A stretch of 52,776 nt of DNA from Sphingobacteriales bacterium (GCA_004292865.1 RDXP01000118.1:1-52776); one strand, 5' to 3'. Numbered from the stretch's first letter, positions 33,207-42,372 are shown. Notes: a model not told the origin generated them from the letters alone. Program-made: numbers and translations.

Positions 33207-34829
33207 TTAATCGAAATTCTCTTTAATGTATTTTTTAAGATTATTGTTAGCTGGTTTTAAATCAAAATGTTTGTTTAGCATATATTCAGTTGTAAGTAAG
33301 GCGCCTTCAACCCAACTCTGTTTATTTGAATATGCAGAACCACAAATAAATACATCGAAATTAGACACAGGTTTTATCATTTCTTTTATTATTTTTTTTG
33401 GATTACTATAAGGCACAAAACAATGATAGGCTTCATCCCAATATGAATAAGCAATGTTTTTTACTGTCGGAATTTCAAAATCGGGACGGCATTTAAAAAT
33501 TCGGATTAAGTCCTCAATGTGTTTTGAAATATGCATAACAAAAAATTCATGTTTAGCATCTATTGGAGAGTTAGCTCCTTTGTACTTTGAATTCGGCAAC
33601 CCCATTTCATACACTGCTGCTTGGTCCGCGTATATTAGTATTACTGTTTCCTTAGAATTTGTATCATCATTTTTTAAAAAATATGCCATTCGTATTACAC
33701 CATCTGTATATATTTTTTTCCCTTGTAAATCCATATTATGCATTTGATCAGATTCGTCCAAATGAACATACAGTTTTAAAGATTGCATCTTTTGTACTTG
33801 ATTTAATTTACTTTCCGATAAGCCATTTTCCGAACTAAAAAAAGTTGTGGTTCTACTTAATTGTTTAATCGGCATTTTAGGCATTGCAAGAATTATTTTA
33901 TTGCAAAAAATGTACTTACTTTTATTAGAAACTAAGTCTGTATATTCTAAAAAATATTCTGTTGACTTACCTTGTTTTTTTAAACTTTCAAATATTGTTG
34001 CAGCTTTCTCATCTGTAGAATTTTCAATATTTTTTTTAAACTTAATAACTTGAGATTTTAAAAGCAATTGCCCATTCATTTCTATGAAATTATCTCTTAA
34101 CGCTTCTACAATTTTTTGAAACCCTTTCAAAATAAATTTGTAACCGCCATGATTAAAACGATACATTTCTATCATTCCTTCCGAAGCAGAAAGGTTATCT
34201 AAATTAGAGTTATAACCCTCAGTAGATTTAATAAGACTAATCGCTTCCGCAGATAATGTTTGGAATAAAAAAGTAGACCAGTTTATTTGAGTAAGATATG
34301 TAGATTTATATTTATTCGTTTTAATAAGTTTGTTAATTATCTCCCTCTTTTCATCAATAGTTTTTGTTACAAAGCCAGTCAAACCATAGTTCTCTTGAAT
34401 AGCATATTCCACCAGTTCAATAGGTGTCATGTTTATTTCATTACTCTTCAATTTGTAAATAAGCTGAACAACAGTTTTAATATTAGTTTCTTCACATTTC
34501 TGTCCCCTTAAAATAAACCCAAGAAGTTCGTAACTAAAATCATCGGTTTCTAATTGTAAATAGTCTTTTAAATAGTTCACTAATGCGTGTTCTGTATGGA
34601 AGCGCATACCACCATGTTCAATTGGAGAGGTTTTTAAGCCCGGGAAAAATTGAGATTTTAATCGCCCCCCTACATTGCTTGATTTTTCTAAAATTATTAC
34701 TTTTTTTGTTTGGTTGGTATCTTTTAATATTCTTTCTCCTGCATACATCCCAGCAATACCAGCTCCAACAATTGCAATATCACATAATTGAAAATCGGAT
34801 TGTTGATTTGTTTTGTTTTGTTTTAACAT
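33207..34829 (-). CDS. FAD-dependent amine oxidase-like protein
   Basis: This 540-residue flavoprotein has an N-terminal dinucleotide fold IAIVGAGIAGMYAGERIL (about 20-37), then VIILEKSSNVGGRLKSQFFP and HGGMRFHTEHALVN, as in monoamine and L-amino-acid oxidases. The C-terminal FAD segment reads VFICGSAYSNKQSWVEGALL near residue 500. It would oxidise an amine or amino acid; the substrate is unknown. Mature-sized, no signal peptide, so cytosolic. It is AT-richer than its neighbours, lacks operon partners and is flanked by repeat debris on both sides (32990-33200 and 34865-34933), all consistent with acquisition. ATG 34829 was chosen over GTG 34871, which lies in the repeat fragment. Confidence 0.82.
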   Translation of the reverse strand: MLKQNKTNQQSDFQLCDIAIVGAGIAGMYAGERILKDTNQTKKVIILEKSSNVGGRLKSQFFPGLKTSPIEHGGMRFHTEHALVNYLKDYLQLETDDFSYELLGFILRGQKCEETNIKTVVQLIYKLKSNEINMTPIELVEYAIQENYGLTGFVTKTIDEKREIINKLIKTNKYKSTYLTQINWSTFLFQTLSAEAISLIKSTEGYNSNLDNLSASEGMIEMYRFNHGGYKFILKGFQKIVEALRDNFIEMNGQLLLKSQVIKFKKNIENSTDEKAATIFESLKKQGKSTEYFLEYTDLVSNKSKYIFCNKIILAMPKMPIKQLSRTTTFFSSENGLSESKLNQVQKMQSLKLYVHLDESDQMHNMDLQGKKIYTDGVIRMAYFLKNDDTNSKETVILIYADQAAVYEMGLPNSKYKGANSPIDAKHEFFVMHISKHIEDLIRIFKCRPDFEIPTVKNIAYSYWDEAYHCFVPYSNPKKIIKEMIKPVSNFDVFICGSAYSNKQSWVEGALLTTEYMLNKHFDLKPANNNLKKYIKENFD

Positions 34830-34864
34830 ATTATTATTTGATTTTGATCTTGTTTTTTGGGCAT

Positions 34865-34933
34865 AACACACAACACAAAAATTTACGCAAAGCCTATTTT
34901 TACGCCCAGATAATTCTATAAAAACGCTGCTTT
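34865..34933 (-). repeat. Fragment of the interspersed element (inverted)
   Basis: CACAAAAATTTACGCAAAGCC and ACGCCCAGATAATTCTATAA match the central third of copy C without either terminal repeat. It lies just upstream of the amine oxidase start, so it may contribute to that promoter. Confidence 0.6.
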
Positions 34934-34977
34934 ATAGCCTCAATACGAGTTATTATTTCGCAATAATATTTCCTGTT

Positions 34978-35694
34978 TTAGGCCAATAAACTCGCTGCTG
35001 CGGTATCTAAAAACCAGTAAACTTGGCCATTGCAGGGGTTTATTAATTGGGCTGGGTAATTATCAATATCTCTTTCGCCTTTTATAACCGCTTTTACGGC
35101 ATCGGCCTTAGCCAAACCAAAGGTTAAAAAAGCAATGTTTTTGGCTTTGTTTATTAATGGCGCAGTTAAAGTAATGCGGTAAACCTGTTGGGTGGCCACA
35201 TAAACTTCTTTAACCAGCTCTTCATCAATCCATAAAACCGAGGTATGCGGAAACAACGATGCCGTATGTGCATCGTTACCTAGGCCTAATAAAATTAAAT
35301 CGAAAACTGGTTCTTCATCAAAAAACAGGCAAATACATTTGGCATATTCTAAGGCTGCCGAAGCGGGGTCCACCTCGGTATCAACCGCAAAAATATTTTC
35401 TTCGGGTATGTTTAGCGCATCTAAAAAAGCGGTTTTGGCCATTAAAAAATTGCTATCGGGGCTATCGGCAGGTACGTAACGTTCATCGCCAAAAAAGAAA
35501 AAAACATTAGCCCAATCGGTAGCGGTTTTATACTCGGCGGCAAGCAGCTCGAACATTTTTTTAGGCGAGCTTCCGCCCGAAAGGGCAACTGTAAACCGTC
35601 CATTTTCGGCAATGGCTTCGTTGGCTTTTTGTATAAATAAATCGGCGTTAAGCCTAATTAATTCGTCAATATTATCTTTTATTATTATTTCCAT
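34978..35694 (-). CDS. pgl: 6-phosphogluconolactonase
   Basis: This 238-residue DevB/SOL-type lactonase hydrolyses 6-phosphogluconolactone, step two of the oxidative pentose phosphate pathway. TVALSGGSSPKKMFELLAAE near residue 36, FFFGDERYVPADSPDSNF near 65 and LLGLGNDAHTASLFPHT near 135 are the family motifs. Its ATG overlaps the zwf stop by one base (TAATG), showing coupled translation as the last gene of gnd-zwf-pgl. Confidence 0.95.
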   Translation of the reverse strand: MEIIIKDNIDELIRLNADLFIQKANEAIAENGRFTVALSGGSSPKKMFELLAAEYKTATDWANVFFFFGDERYVPADSPDSNFLMAKTAFLDALNIPEENIFAVDTEVDPASAALEYAKCICLFFDEEPVFDLILLGLGNDAHTASLFPHTSVLWIDEELVKEVYVATQQVYRITLTAPLINKAKNIAFLTFGLAKADAVKAVIKGERDIDNYPAQLINPCNGQVYWFLDTAAASLLA

Positions 35695-37214
35695 TACGAT
35701 TTTGGTTTTTTAGAAACGGGTAAACTGTACCAATGGAAGCCATCTTTGGCAATTAGGGCTTCGGCAAGCTCGGGTCCCCAGCTATCGGCCGAGTAATTAG
35801 GGAAGTTTAAACTGGTTTTTTTCTCCCAAAACTCAATCACAGGCATCAGCAATTCCCAGGCCACTTCTACTTGGTCGGCCCGCATAAATAGGGTTTGGTC
35901 ACCTTGTAGCACATCTAGCAACAAGGTTTCGTAAGCCTCGGGGCCATCGTGTGTATAAGTGCCTTGGTAATCAAAAACCATATCAACGGGGTTAAGCACC
36001 ATATTTACGCCTGGGCGTTTGGCTTGCACTTGCAGGCGGATGCTCATTTCGGGCTGTATGCTTATAATTAAGCGGTTTTGTTGCCATATTTCGGCAGCAT
36101 CATCAGGGAAAATTTTGTGTGGCACATCTTTAAACTGTATGCTAATGATAGACGATTGCTGGTGCATACGCTTGCCTGTACGTACATAAAAAGGCACATT
36201 TTGCCAACGCCAATTGTCCACAAAAAATTTAAGTGCCGCAAAAGTTTCGGTGTTAGATTGTGGGTCAACGCCTTTTTCTTCGCGGTAGCCGTTTACCTCT
36301 TCGCCCTCAACCCAGCCGCCATTGTACTGGCCACGCACAATGTTTTGGTTAAGTTCTTGCGCATTAAACGGCCTTATGGCTTTAAGCACATCAACCCTGC
36401 GGTTACGCACTTCATCGGCACCAAAACTTACGGGCGACTCCATAGCTACCAAGCAAACCAACTGTAACAGATGGTTTTGCACCATATCTCGCAAGGCACC
36501 CGAGTGGTCGTAATAACCGCCACGGTCGCCTACACCAATTTTTTCGCTTACCGATATTTGTACGTGTTCAATAAAATTACGGTTCCAAACGGGTTCAAAC
36601 AAAGCGTTGGCAAACCTAAAAGCCATCATATTTTGTACGGTTTCTTTACCCAAATAATGGTCTATTCGGTAAATTTGGCTCTCATCAAAAATACCTCGCA
36701 ATAAAATATTTAAGGCTTTCGCCGATTCAAGGTCGTGGCCAAAAGGTTTTTCAATCACAATGCGGCAGCGGCATTTATCTTCGGTAAGTTTAACTTTTGC
36801 TAAGTTTTCGGCAATAATGGGGAAAAACCTAGGTGCAACAGCTAAGTAATGCACCACGTTTGCAGGTTCTGTCCATTCATCGTCGCATTTATCAATAATT
36901 TCGCTTAGGTTTTGATACGTTTTTTCTTGCTCTAAATCGGCGTTTAAAAACCTAATATTTTCGGCAAAAGCTTTCCAAGTTTTGCTGTCGGGTTTGCCAC
37001 TTCGGCTAAACTCGGTAACACCTTCTAGCATTTCTTTGCGGTAGCTTTCAAGCGTATATTCGGTTCGTCCTAAACCAATTATGGCAAATTGGCTTGGCAT
37101 AAATTTATCGAGGTAAAGGTTATATAATGCCGGTATTAATTTGCGGGCGGCTAAATCGCCGGTGCCGCCAAAAATCATAAATACGGTTGGTTTTATGCTT
37201 ATTTCTGTTTTCAT
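35694..37214 (-). CDS. zwf: Glucose-6-phosphate 1-dehydrogenase
   Basis: This 506-residue enzyme oxidises glucose-6-phosphate with NAD(P)+ to the lactone. The Rossmann start is FMIFGGTGDLAARKLIPAL near residue 12, and RIDHYLGKETVQNMMAFRFA near 185 holds the substrate-binding RIDHYLGKE signature with the catalytic His of the family nearby (EHVQISVSEKIGVGDRGGYYD near 220). ATG 37214 gives the usual N-terminus; ATG 37250 would extend by 12 residues into the gnd stop region. It is the middle gene of the operon. Confidence 0.96.
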   Translation of the reverse strand: MKTEISIKPTVFMIFGGTGDLAARKLIPALYNLYLDKFMPSQFAIIGLGRTEYTLESYRKEMLEGVTEFSRSGKPDSKTWKAFAENIRFLNADLEQEKTYQNLSEIIDKCDDEWTEPANVVHYLAVAPRFFPIIAENLAKVKLTEDKCRCRIVIEKPFGHDLESAKALNILLRGIFDESQIYRIDHYLGKETVQNMMAFRFANALFEPVWNRNFIEHVQISVSEKIGVGDRGGYYDHSGALRDMVQNHLLQLVCLVAMESPVSFGADEVRNRRVDVLKAIRPFNAQELNQNIVRGQYNGGWVEGEEVNGYREEKGVDPQSNTETFAALKFFVDNWRWQNVPFYVRTGKRMHQQSSIISIQFKDVPHKIFPDDAAEIWQQNRLIISIQPEMSIRLQVQAKRPGVNMVLNPVDMVFDYQGTYTHDGPEAYETLLLDVLQGDQTLFMRADQVEVAWELLMPVIEFWEKKTSLNFPNYSADSWGPELAEALIAKDGFHWYSLPVSKKPKS

Positions 37215-37237
37215 TTTCTTGTGTTTTATGGTTGAGT

Positions 37238-38647
37238 TTAGTTTTCCCATTGGGTATGAAAAACACCCTCGTGGCCAATTTTTTCGTAGGTATGTGCACC
37301 AAAAAAATCGCGTTGGGCTTGTATTAAATTGCTGGGCATATTGCCGCTGCTTAACATTTCGAAGTAGCTTAAAGCCGCTGTAAATGCGGGTGAGCCCACG
37401 CCTGCGGCCATTACGCTGGCCAAAACGCTACGTGTAGCAGGTAAAATTTGTTTTACGCTTTCGCTGATTTTGGCGTCGAGCAACAAATGTTCTAAATCGT
37501 TTTTGGTACTGTACGCTTGGTAAATATCTTCTAAAAATTTAGCCCTAATAATACAACCGCCACGCCAAATTTTAGAAATTTCGGCCATATTTAAACCGTA
37601 ATTATAGGCCTGCGAAGCCATAAATAAATTGTGCATTCCTTGGGCGTAAGTTACTACGGTAGCAAAATACATGGTTTGCTCAAGGGCAACTAAAAATTCG
37701 GCTTTATTGGTTTTTATGGTTTGTTTTGCGCCATAAATAGCCTCGGCGTTAAGCCTTAACTGTTTAAGTTTTGATAGGTTGCGCATAGTTACCGCAGTAT
37801 CAATAACCGTAATGGGGGCTTCTAAATCCATCGCAATTTGGCTTGTCCACTTACCTGTACCTTTCGATTTTGCGGCATCTTTAATCTCATCTAACAATAA
37901 ATTTGCTGCACCCGGCTCTTTAAAAGCAAAAATATCTTTGGTAATTTCTATCAAGTACGATTGTAAACGACCTTGGTTCCAGCCCTTAAAAACTTCGTAA
38001 ATTTCATCGTTAGGCATTTGCAAGCCGTTTTTCATTACCGAATAAGCCTCCGAAATTAGCTGCATTAATGCGTACTCGATACCGTTATGCACCATTTTTA
38101 CAAAATGCCCCGATGCCCCAGGGCCAATATAAGTTACACAAGGTTCGCCGTTTACTTTTACGGCCACGGCTTCAAAAATAGGTTTTACGGTTTCGTAAGC
38201 GGCTTTATCGCCCCCAGGCATCATACTTGGGCCACGCCTAGCACCCTCTTCACCACCCGAAATACCCATACCAAAAAAGTGTAAGCCCACTTGGTTAAGT
38301 TCAATCACACGGCGTTCGGTATCGGCCACGTACGAGTTTCCACCATCAATAATCATATCGCCTTTATCTAAAAGCGGTATCAATTCGGCAATTACGTTAT
38401 CCACAATTTTGCCCGCCGGCACCAAAAGCATTACCGCTTTTGGGCTTTGTAGGTTGGCTATAAAAGCAGCAATATCATTAAACCCAATGGTGCCGGTTGG
38501 CTGCCCTTCGTGGTTTATTTTCTCTACCATTTTGGTATCACGGTCGTACCCGCACACATTAAAGCCGTGGTCGGCCATGTTTAGTAACAGGTTTCTACCC
38601 ATTGTACCTAGGCCTATCATACCTAGAGCGCATTTTTTATTTTCCAT
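37238..38647 (-). CDS. gnd: 6-phosphogluconate dehydrogenase, decarboxylating
   Basis: This 469-residue enzyme converts 6-phosphogluconate to ribulose-5-phosphate and CO2, making NADPH. Motifs: GLGTMGRNLLLNMADHG near residue 12, GMGISGGEEGARRGPSMMPG near 126, KMVHNGIEYALMQLISEAY near 183 and KGTGKWTSQIAMDLEAPI near 260. The length is that of the long, homodimeric class. It is first in gnd-zwf-pgl, so all three oxidative steps are made from one transcript. Confidence 0.97.
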   Translation of the reverse strand: MENKKCALGMIGLGTMGRNLLLNMADHGFNVCGYDRDTKMVEKINHEGQPTGTIGFNDIAAFIANLQSPKAVMLLVPAGKIVDNVIAELIPLLDKGDMIIDGGNSYVADTERRVIELNQVGLHFFGMGISGGEEGARRGPSMMPGGDKAAYETVKPIFEAVAVKVNGEPCVTYIGPGASGHFVKMVHNGIEYALMQLISEAYSVMKNGLQMPNDEIYEVFKGWNQGRLQSYLIEITKDIFAFKEPGAANLLLDEIKDAAKSKGTGKWTSQIAMDLEAPITVIDTAVTMRNLSKLKQLRLNAEAIYGAKQTIKTNKAEFLVALEQTMYFATVVTYAQGMHNLFMASQAYNYGLNMAEISKIWRGGCIIRAKFLEDIYQAYSTKNDLEHLLLDAKISESVKQILPATRSVLASVMAAGVGSPAFTAALSYFEMLSSGNMPSNLIQAQRDFFGAHTYEKIGHEGVFHTQWEN

Positions 38648-39330
38648 TTTTTTTGTTTGGGCTTCGGGCTTTAGCCCTTGGCTGGTTGTTTTATGCTATT
38701 GACCGATGGCCTTTAGCGTTGTTTGTTTTTTTATTGGGGCGTGTCCCCTCCAAAAAGGGGGCGGGCTTTACGTTGCAATAATTTTGTCCCAAAAGGCAAA
38801 ATTGATTTCCACTGCAATCCCTCACGCAAAAATTTGGGTTCATAAATAAACCACTAAATTACCAAAACCAATCTTAAAATTTCGTTAATTTTTTTGACCT
38901 TTTCCCTTGGCTAGTGGCACACCATACCGATTTTTACTGCGTTTTGTGTGCCAATAACCACGGGGGTAAATTTTCTAAATTATGTTTTTTTGAACTTTAC
39001 CCATTTACATCTTATTTTTTGTTTGTTAACCATTTAAAATTTACAATTATTTCTCCAAAATTAATTAATTAAGCAATTTATAAGTTACAATACTTCTAAA
39101 TAATTTATAGTTTGGGTATATTTTATGTATTTTAATTTAATAATTGCTTATGATTCATCAGAAATTTAAGCTATTTACAAAAAATTAATTCTTTTTATAC
39201 CCCATTTGTTATTCTTTATAAAAAATGGGTATTTAAAGTTATCTGCTAAATACCGAACCAGCTAATGCCATTTCGATTTCCAAAGTTTTATGCACCAGCA
39301 TTGCGCAATCAGTAATTTTAGCTGTTTTTT
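38648..39330. other. Intergenic region upstream of gnd
   Basis: These 680 bases hold no credible gene. Near gnd is a small GGGCT/AGCCC hairpin (about 38669). At about 38733-38830 a GC-rich block (GGGGCGTGTCCCCTCC, then GGGGGCGGGC) leads into the inverted repeat AATTTTG (38780-38786) / CAAAATT (38797-38803); it resembles GC-rich repeats common between Bacteroidota genes. TGGCACAC and GTGTGCCA pair around 38928-38952. The remaining sequence is AT-rich with nothing recognised, up to the split element copy E at 39331. Confidence 0.5.
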
Positions 39331-39385
39331 ACTAAACTTTTAGAAGATTAAATTATTTAGATGCGTTAAATTAAATCTTAAAAAA
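39331..39385 (+). mobile_element. MITE-like element copy E, left part (interrupted)
   Basis: ACTAAACTTTTAGAAGATTA and GATGCGTTAAATTAAATC match the first 54 bases of copy A almost base for base. The match breaks off after AAAAA at about 39385. The rest of the element resumes at 40537 on the other side of the Rpn-type gene. Confidence 0.85.
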
Positions 39386-40536
39386 TAGGGCTTGTGGCAG
39401 GTGGAGATTTGAAACTCATCCGCCCGAAGGTACGCCGATATAAATTACTGATTTTTATTTACTTGAAAATTTTTAATAGGTTTCCGTCTGCCAAAAAAAG
39501 TACAATAAAGTTATAAAAGTTAAATTACTTCCTTTAGCACCACTTGCCACAGGCTCTGTTAGACAAAGTTATTTTTTCGCCAAGTTATTTCGTATTTCTT
39601 CGATTTTATCAGTTGTCAAACCAGTCAAGTCGGCAATAATGGGGTTTTCAAATCCTTTCAAAATTAACTTTTCAACAATTTCTGTTTGAATTTTCTGTCT
39701 TTCGTCTATTCTAACGCTATCCTCTGCTTCTGATTTTAGAGAAAAAATCTCACTCGCTTTGTAATGTAAATAGTCCAAATAACGATTATAGCTAAATTGG
39801 TCGTCTTGTGGAAGTCGCATAAAGTCTAACACTTCTCCTGCTTGTTTTAAACCTTTTGCTTTGAACTCGTCTTTTACTTCGCTATTTTTCAAAAAGTAAA
39901 TCCATTCATCTAAATTATCTTTTGCAATGTCGTTAAACTTATTTACTTTGATAATGTAAAATTCAGGAAAAATGTCTGAAACTTTATCTTTAAAAAATGC
40001 TGTTTTTTGCTTCTCCGAGAGCGTTAATGTGTCATTTTGATGAAGTCCAAAAAAGTTTGTACTACCCTTATAAACATAATCGTACCCTTGTCCAAGGTCA
40101 AAATAAACAATGTTTATCGAAATCACCTTTTTGATTTCAGAATAGGCTTGTCCTAGTAATAAGTTTTCAGTCAAAGCCTTTGAAGCTCCGTAAGCCATTC
40201 GGTGGAAAAAGTCAATTTCGTAAGTGTTTTGAATTTCAACAACGATTAACTCATTTTTAGAGTTTTGCGTTAAAATGTCCACTCGGTTAAACTTGTCGTC
40301 TTCGGTTTCTTGGTTTCCTTCGCTTTCCAGTATTTTTTCAATACGAATATCGTCAAAGAGTAATTCGCTTAAAAACCCTTCTAAAACGCCAAAATTAGCT
40401 TTGTTTCGCAATAACTTCTTTACTGCCCAGTCAAATCGAATAAGTTTTTTATTCATTGTCGAATTAAATTTTCTGTCGCAAAGATACTATTTTTTGGGTT
40501 GAGGTTGTTCGTTTAGTGGTCGTTTTATAATTGCCT
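39386..40536. mobile_element. Inserted segment carrying the Rpn-type nuclease gene
   Basis: These roughly 1,150 bases separate the two halves of element copy E. The borders read TAGGGC at the left and GCCTA at the right, a minimal inverted TAGG/CCTA, with A-runs on both sides that could be a 1-2 base target duplication. Between 39388 and 39556 a further imperfect inverted pair (GGGCTTGTGGC, GCCACAGGCTC) brackets a non-coding part, and the gene follows on the minus strand. This is consistent with a small mobile unit. Confidence 0.65.
39569..40456 (-). CDS. Rpn-family / PD-(D/E)XK nuclease-type transposase protein
   Basis: This 295-residue protein begins with RFDWAVKKLLRNKANFGVLE, typical of the PD-(D/E)XK transposase-like family. 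The nuclease core is RVDILTQNSKNELIVVEIQ near residue 58 (Asp then Glu-x-Gln), followed by FFHRMAYGASKALTENLL. Rpn proteins are DNA endonucleases linked to recombination and, in recent work, to phage defence. The C-terminal third has helices and KIQTEIVEKLILKGFEN, similar to the tail of family members. It is the only gene of the inserted segment, which disrupts element copy E. Whether it catalyses its own movement is unproven. Confidence 0.88.
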   Translation of the reverse strand: MNKKLIRFDWAVKKLLRNKANFGVLEGFLSELLFDDIRIEKILESEGNQETEDDKFNRVDILTQNSKNELIVVEIQNTYEIDFFHRMAYGASKALTENLLLGQAYSEIKKVISINIVYFDLGQGYDYVYKGSTNFFGLHQNDTLTLSEKQKTAFFKDKVSDIFPEFYIIKVNKFNDIAKDNLDEWIYFLKNSEVKDEFKAKGLKQAGEVLDFMRLPQDDQFSYNRYLDYLHYKASEIFSLKSEAEDSVRIDERQKIQTEIVEKLILKGFENPIIADLTGLTTDKIEEIRNNLAKK

Positions 40537-40739
40537 AATGTTCTTATTAACGCAACGTATTTATAAAATTAGCTGGGTATTAAAGCAATAGGCTTTGCGT
40601 AAATCTTTGTGTTCTTTGCGGTATATTTTTACCGCAAAGTCCGTAAAGAGAAAGCGCAAAGAACACAAAGCTGGGTGTAAGCACCATCTTAAATAAAAAA
40701 GACAAAAAACACCTCATTATTTACCTCCGAAACTTTAGT
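40537..40739 (+). mobile_element. MITE-like element copy E, right part
   Basis: TGTTCTTATTAACGCAACG continues exactly where the left part stopped, compared with copy A (TGTTGTTATTAACGCAACG). The part contains CTTTGTGTTCTTTGCGG, ACCGCAAAG and CGCAAAGAACACAAAG, and ends TTTACCTCCGAAACTTTAGT. The 183 bases that follow, up to the Nudix gene, contain nothing recognised. Confidence 0.85.
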
Positions 40740-40922
40740 TAAATCAGAATATTAAAATTGTTTATTTGTAAAAATCAAAAGTCATTTAATAAAAAAAATT
40801 ATCGTTAAAAACGGTTAGTTGGATTTTGTTTTTTATTGCCAAGTATTGTTTGTTTCTTTTTTTGGAACTTTTTGGGCATTTGTACCCACTTCACAGCGTA
40901 AAAAAAATGATAACCAACCTGC

Positions 40923-41399
40923 TTAGCTGCATTTTTGGTTGCTTAATATATTGGAGTGGTTGGTTTTTAATAAACTAACTACGTGTTTATCAACCGCAAA
41001 AGTAACATCGGCTTCGCTAATTTTATCTAAACTAATAAATCTAAACGCTTGCTTGGCATCCCCGTAAGGGTTTAAAAAATTATAGGGAATATTGCTGATG
41101 GGTAAGTTAAAGGTGCTTATTGGCTTTACCAAGTAATACACGGCAATTAATTGGCCGCCGCCAAAAACAGATTCTACAAAAAAATGGGTGGTGTAAAAAT
41201 GGGTTATAATTTCTATGTCTAAGGCACATTCTTCTATAAACTCACGCTTTAAACCATCTATTAAGCCTTCGCCAAACACTAAGCCGCCACCGGGAAATTT
41301 GGTAAACCTTTTGCCGTTTTCTTCTTCGTCGCTTATAAGTATTTGTTGGTTTTGGTTTATTAACAGGCCATATACCCGTATATTAAATTTATGCGGCAT
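40923..41399 (-). CDS. Nudix hydrolase
   Basis: This 158-residue protein has the Nudix box GGGLVFGEGLIDGLKREFIE followed by EC (about residues 40-61, pattern Gx5Ex7REUxEE). It should hydrolyse a nucleoside diphosphate linked to another group; the substrate cannot be told. ATG 41399 (MPHKFNIRVYGLLINQNQ) lies within the last codons of the upstream CDF gene, an 11-base overlap indicating translational coupling. A TTG 9 bases upstream is less likely. Confidence 0.9.
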   Translation of the reverse strand: MPHKFNIRVYGLLINQNQQILISDEEENGKRFTKFPGGGLVFGEGLIDGLKREFIEECALDIEIITHFYTTHFFVESVFGGGQLIAVYYLVKPISTFNLPISNIPYNFLNPYGDAKQAFRFISLDKISEADVTFAVDKHVVSLLKTNHSNILSNQKCS

Positions 41400-42372
41400 C
41401 GTGTTCAAAGTGTTTTAGGTTTTGGGTAACGTTGTTTATATTCCAAGCAATATATTTACGGTTGGGCTGGCTGCGTACAGGGCAATTAGGCATATTGCAA
41501 TAATGGCAACATTGGGGCAGGCAAGGGTCGGCGTGTATAAAAAACTCGGTGGCAATAAGGGTATTTTGGCTTATGAGTTTATCTATTAGCGAAACTTCTT
41601 GGTGTACTTTTGTTAAATCAAAATAATAAGGCAGGGTAACATGGCAATCAATATGTAGGGCTGTGCCGTAGCGTTGGGTGCGTAGGTTGTGTACATCAAT
41701 CCACTCGGGTTTGCGGTTTTTATTTAGGTGGGCTATTACTTCGGCTATCATTTCATCGTCCGATTCGTCCATCAGGCCACCTACCGCTTTTCTTAATAAA
41801 CGGTAGCCGTTGTAAATTATAAAAAAGCCTAGGCCGAAAGAGATTAAGCTATCAATCCATAAAAAACCACTAAAATAAAGCAGCATTAAACCCAGTACCA
41901 AGCCAAAACTGCTAAGCGCATCTACCAATAAATGCTTGCCTTCGGCGTTAAGCGTTAACGAATTTAGTTTTTTGCTTTGCCGCAGCATATACCAACCCAG
42001 TGCGCCGTTTACCAAGCCTGTAAAGGCAATAATGTAGCTACCGTTTAATAAATAGCTAATTGTGTGAGGATAAAAAACCGAATAAACGGATTTAAAGACA
42101 ATAAAAATACCGGCCATTAATATAAGTATTCCTTCTAAAAAAACCGAAAAATACTCCACCTTGCCATGGCCATAGGGGTGGTTATGGTCTTTGGGTAATG
42201 CGGTTAAATAAATGCTGTAAAAGGCAAATGTGCTGGCTACAACGTTTACTATGCTTTCTAAGGCATCGGTTAAAATAGCGTTTGATGACGTAATAAAATA
42301 AGCCACAAATTTTGCAAGCATTAAAATAATGCCAACAATTAGCGAAGCGGTAATTATTTTTTTGGATGTCAA
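41389..42372 (-). CDS. Cation diffusion facilitator metal exporter with Cys-rich tail
   Basis: This 327-residue CDF transporter has six membrane segments (about residues 8-190) with the metal site pattern LTDALESIVN in helix 2 and HLLVDALSSFG in helix 5, and HPYGHGKVEYFS in the loop. A cytosolic domain (about 200-275) follows. It then adds a tail with CLPQCCHYCNMPNC, an unusual cysteine cluster that could bind soft metal. It should export Zn2+, Fe2+ or similar by proton antiport. No ATG is available near the start: TTG 42372 (MTSKKIITASLIVG) is the best. It is coupled to the Nudix gene. Confidence 0.9.
   Translation of the reverse strand: MTSKKIITASLIVGIILMLAKFVAYFITSSNAILTDALESIVNVVASTFAFYSIYLTALPKDHNHPYGHGKVEYFSVFLEGILILMAGIFIVFKSVYSVFYPHTISYLLNGSYIIAFTGLVNGALGWYMLRQSKKLNSLTLNAEGKHLLVDALSSFGLVLGLMLLYFSGFLWIDSLISFGLGFFIIYNGYRLLRKAVGGLMDESDDEMIAEVIAHLNKNRKPEWIDVHNLRTQRYGTALHIDCHVTLPYYFDLTKVHQEVSLIDKLISQNTLIATEFFIHADPCLPQCCHYCNMPNCPVRSQPNRKYIAWNINNVTQNLKHFEHDAA

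Noticed and set aside
39391-39470. Possible tRNA or small RNA (GGAGATTTGAAACTC, CCGCCCGAAGG)
   Set aside because: No cloverleaf with a TTCGA-type T-arm and acceptor stem could be built. It is better explained as the non-coding border of the inserted segment.
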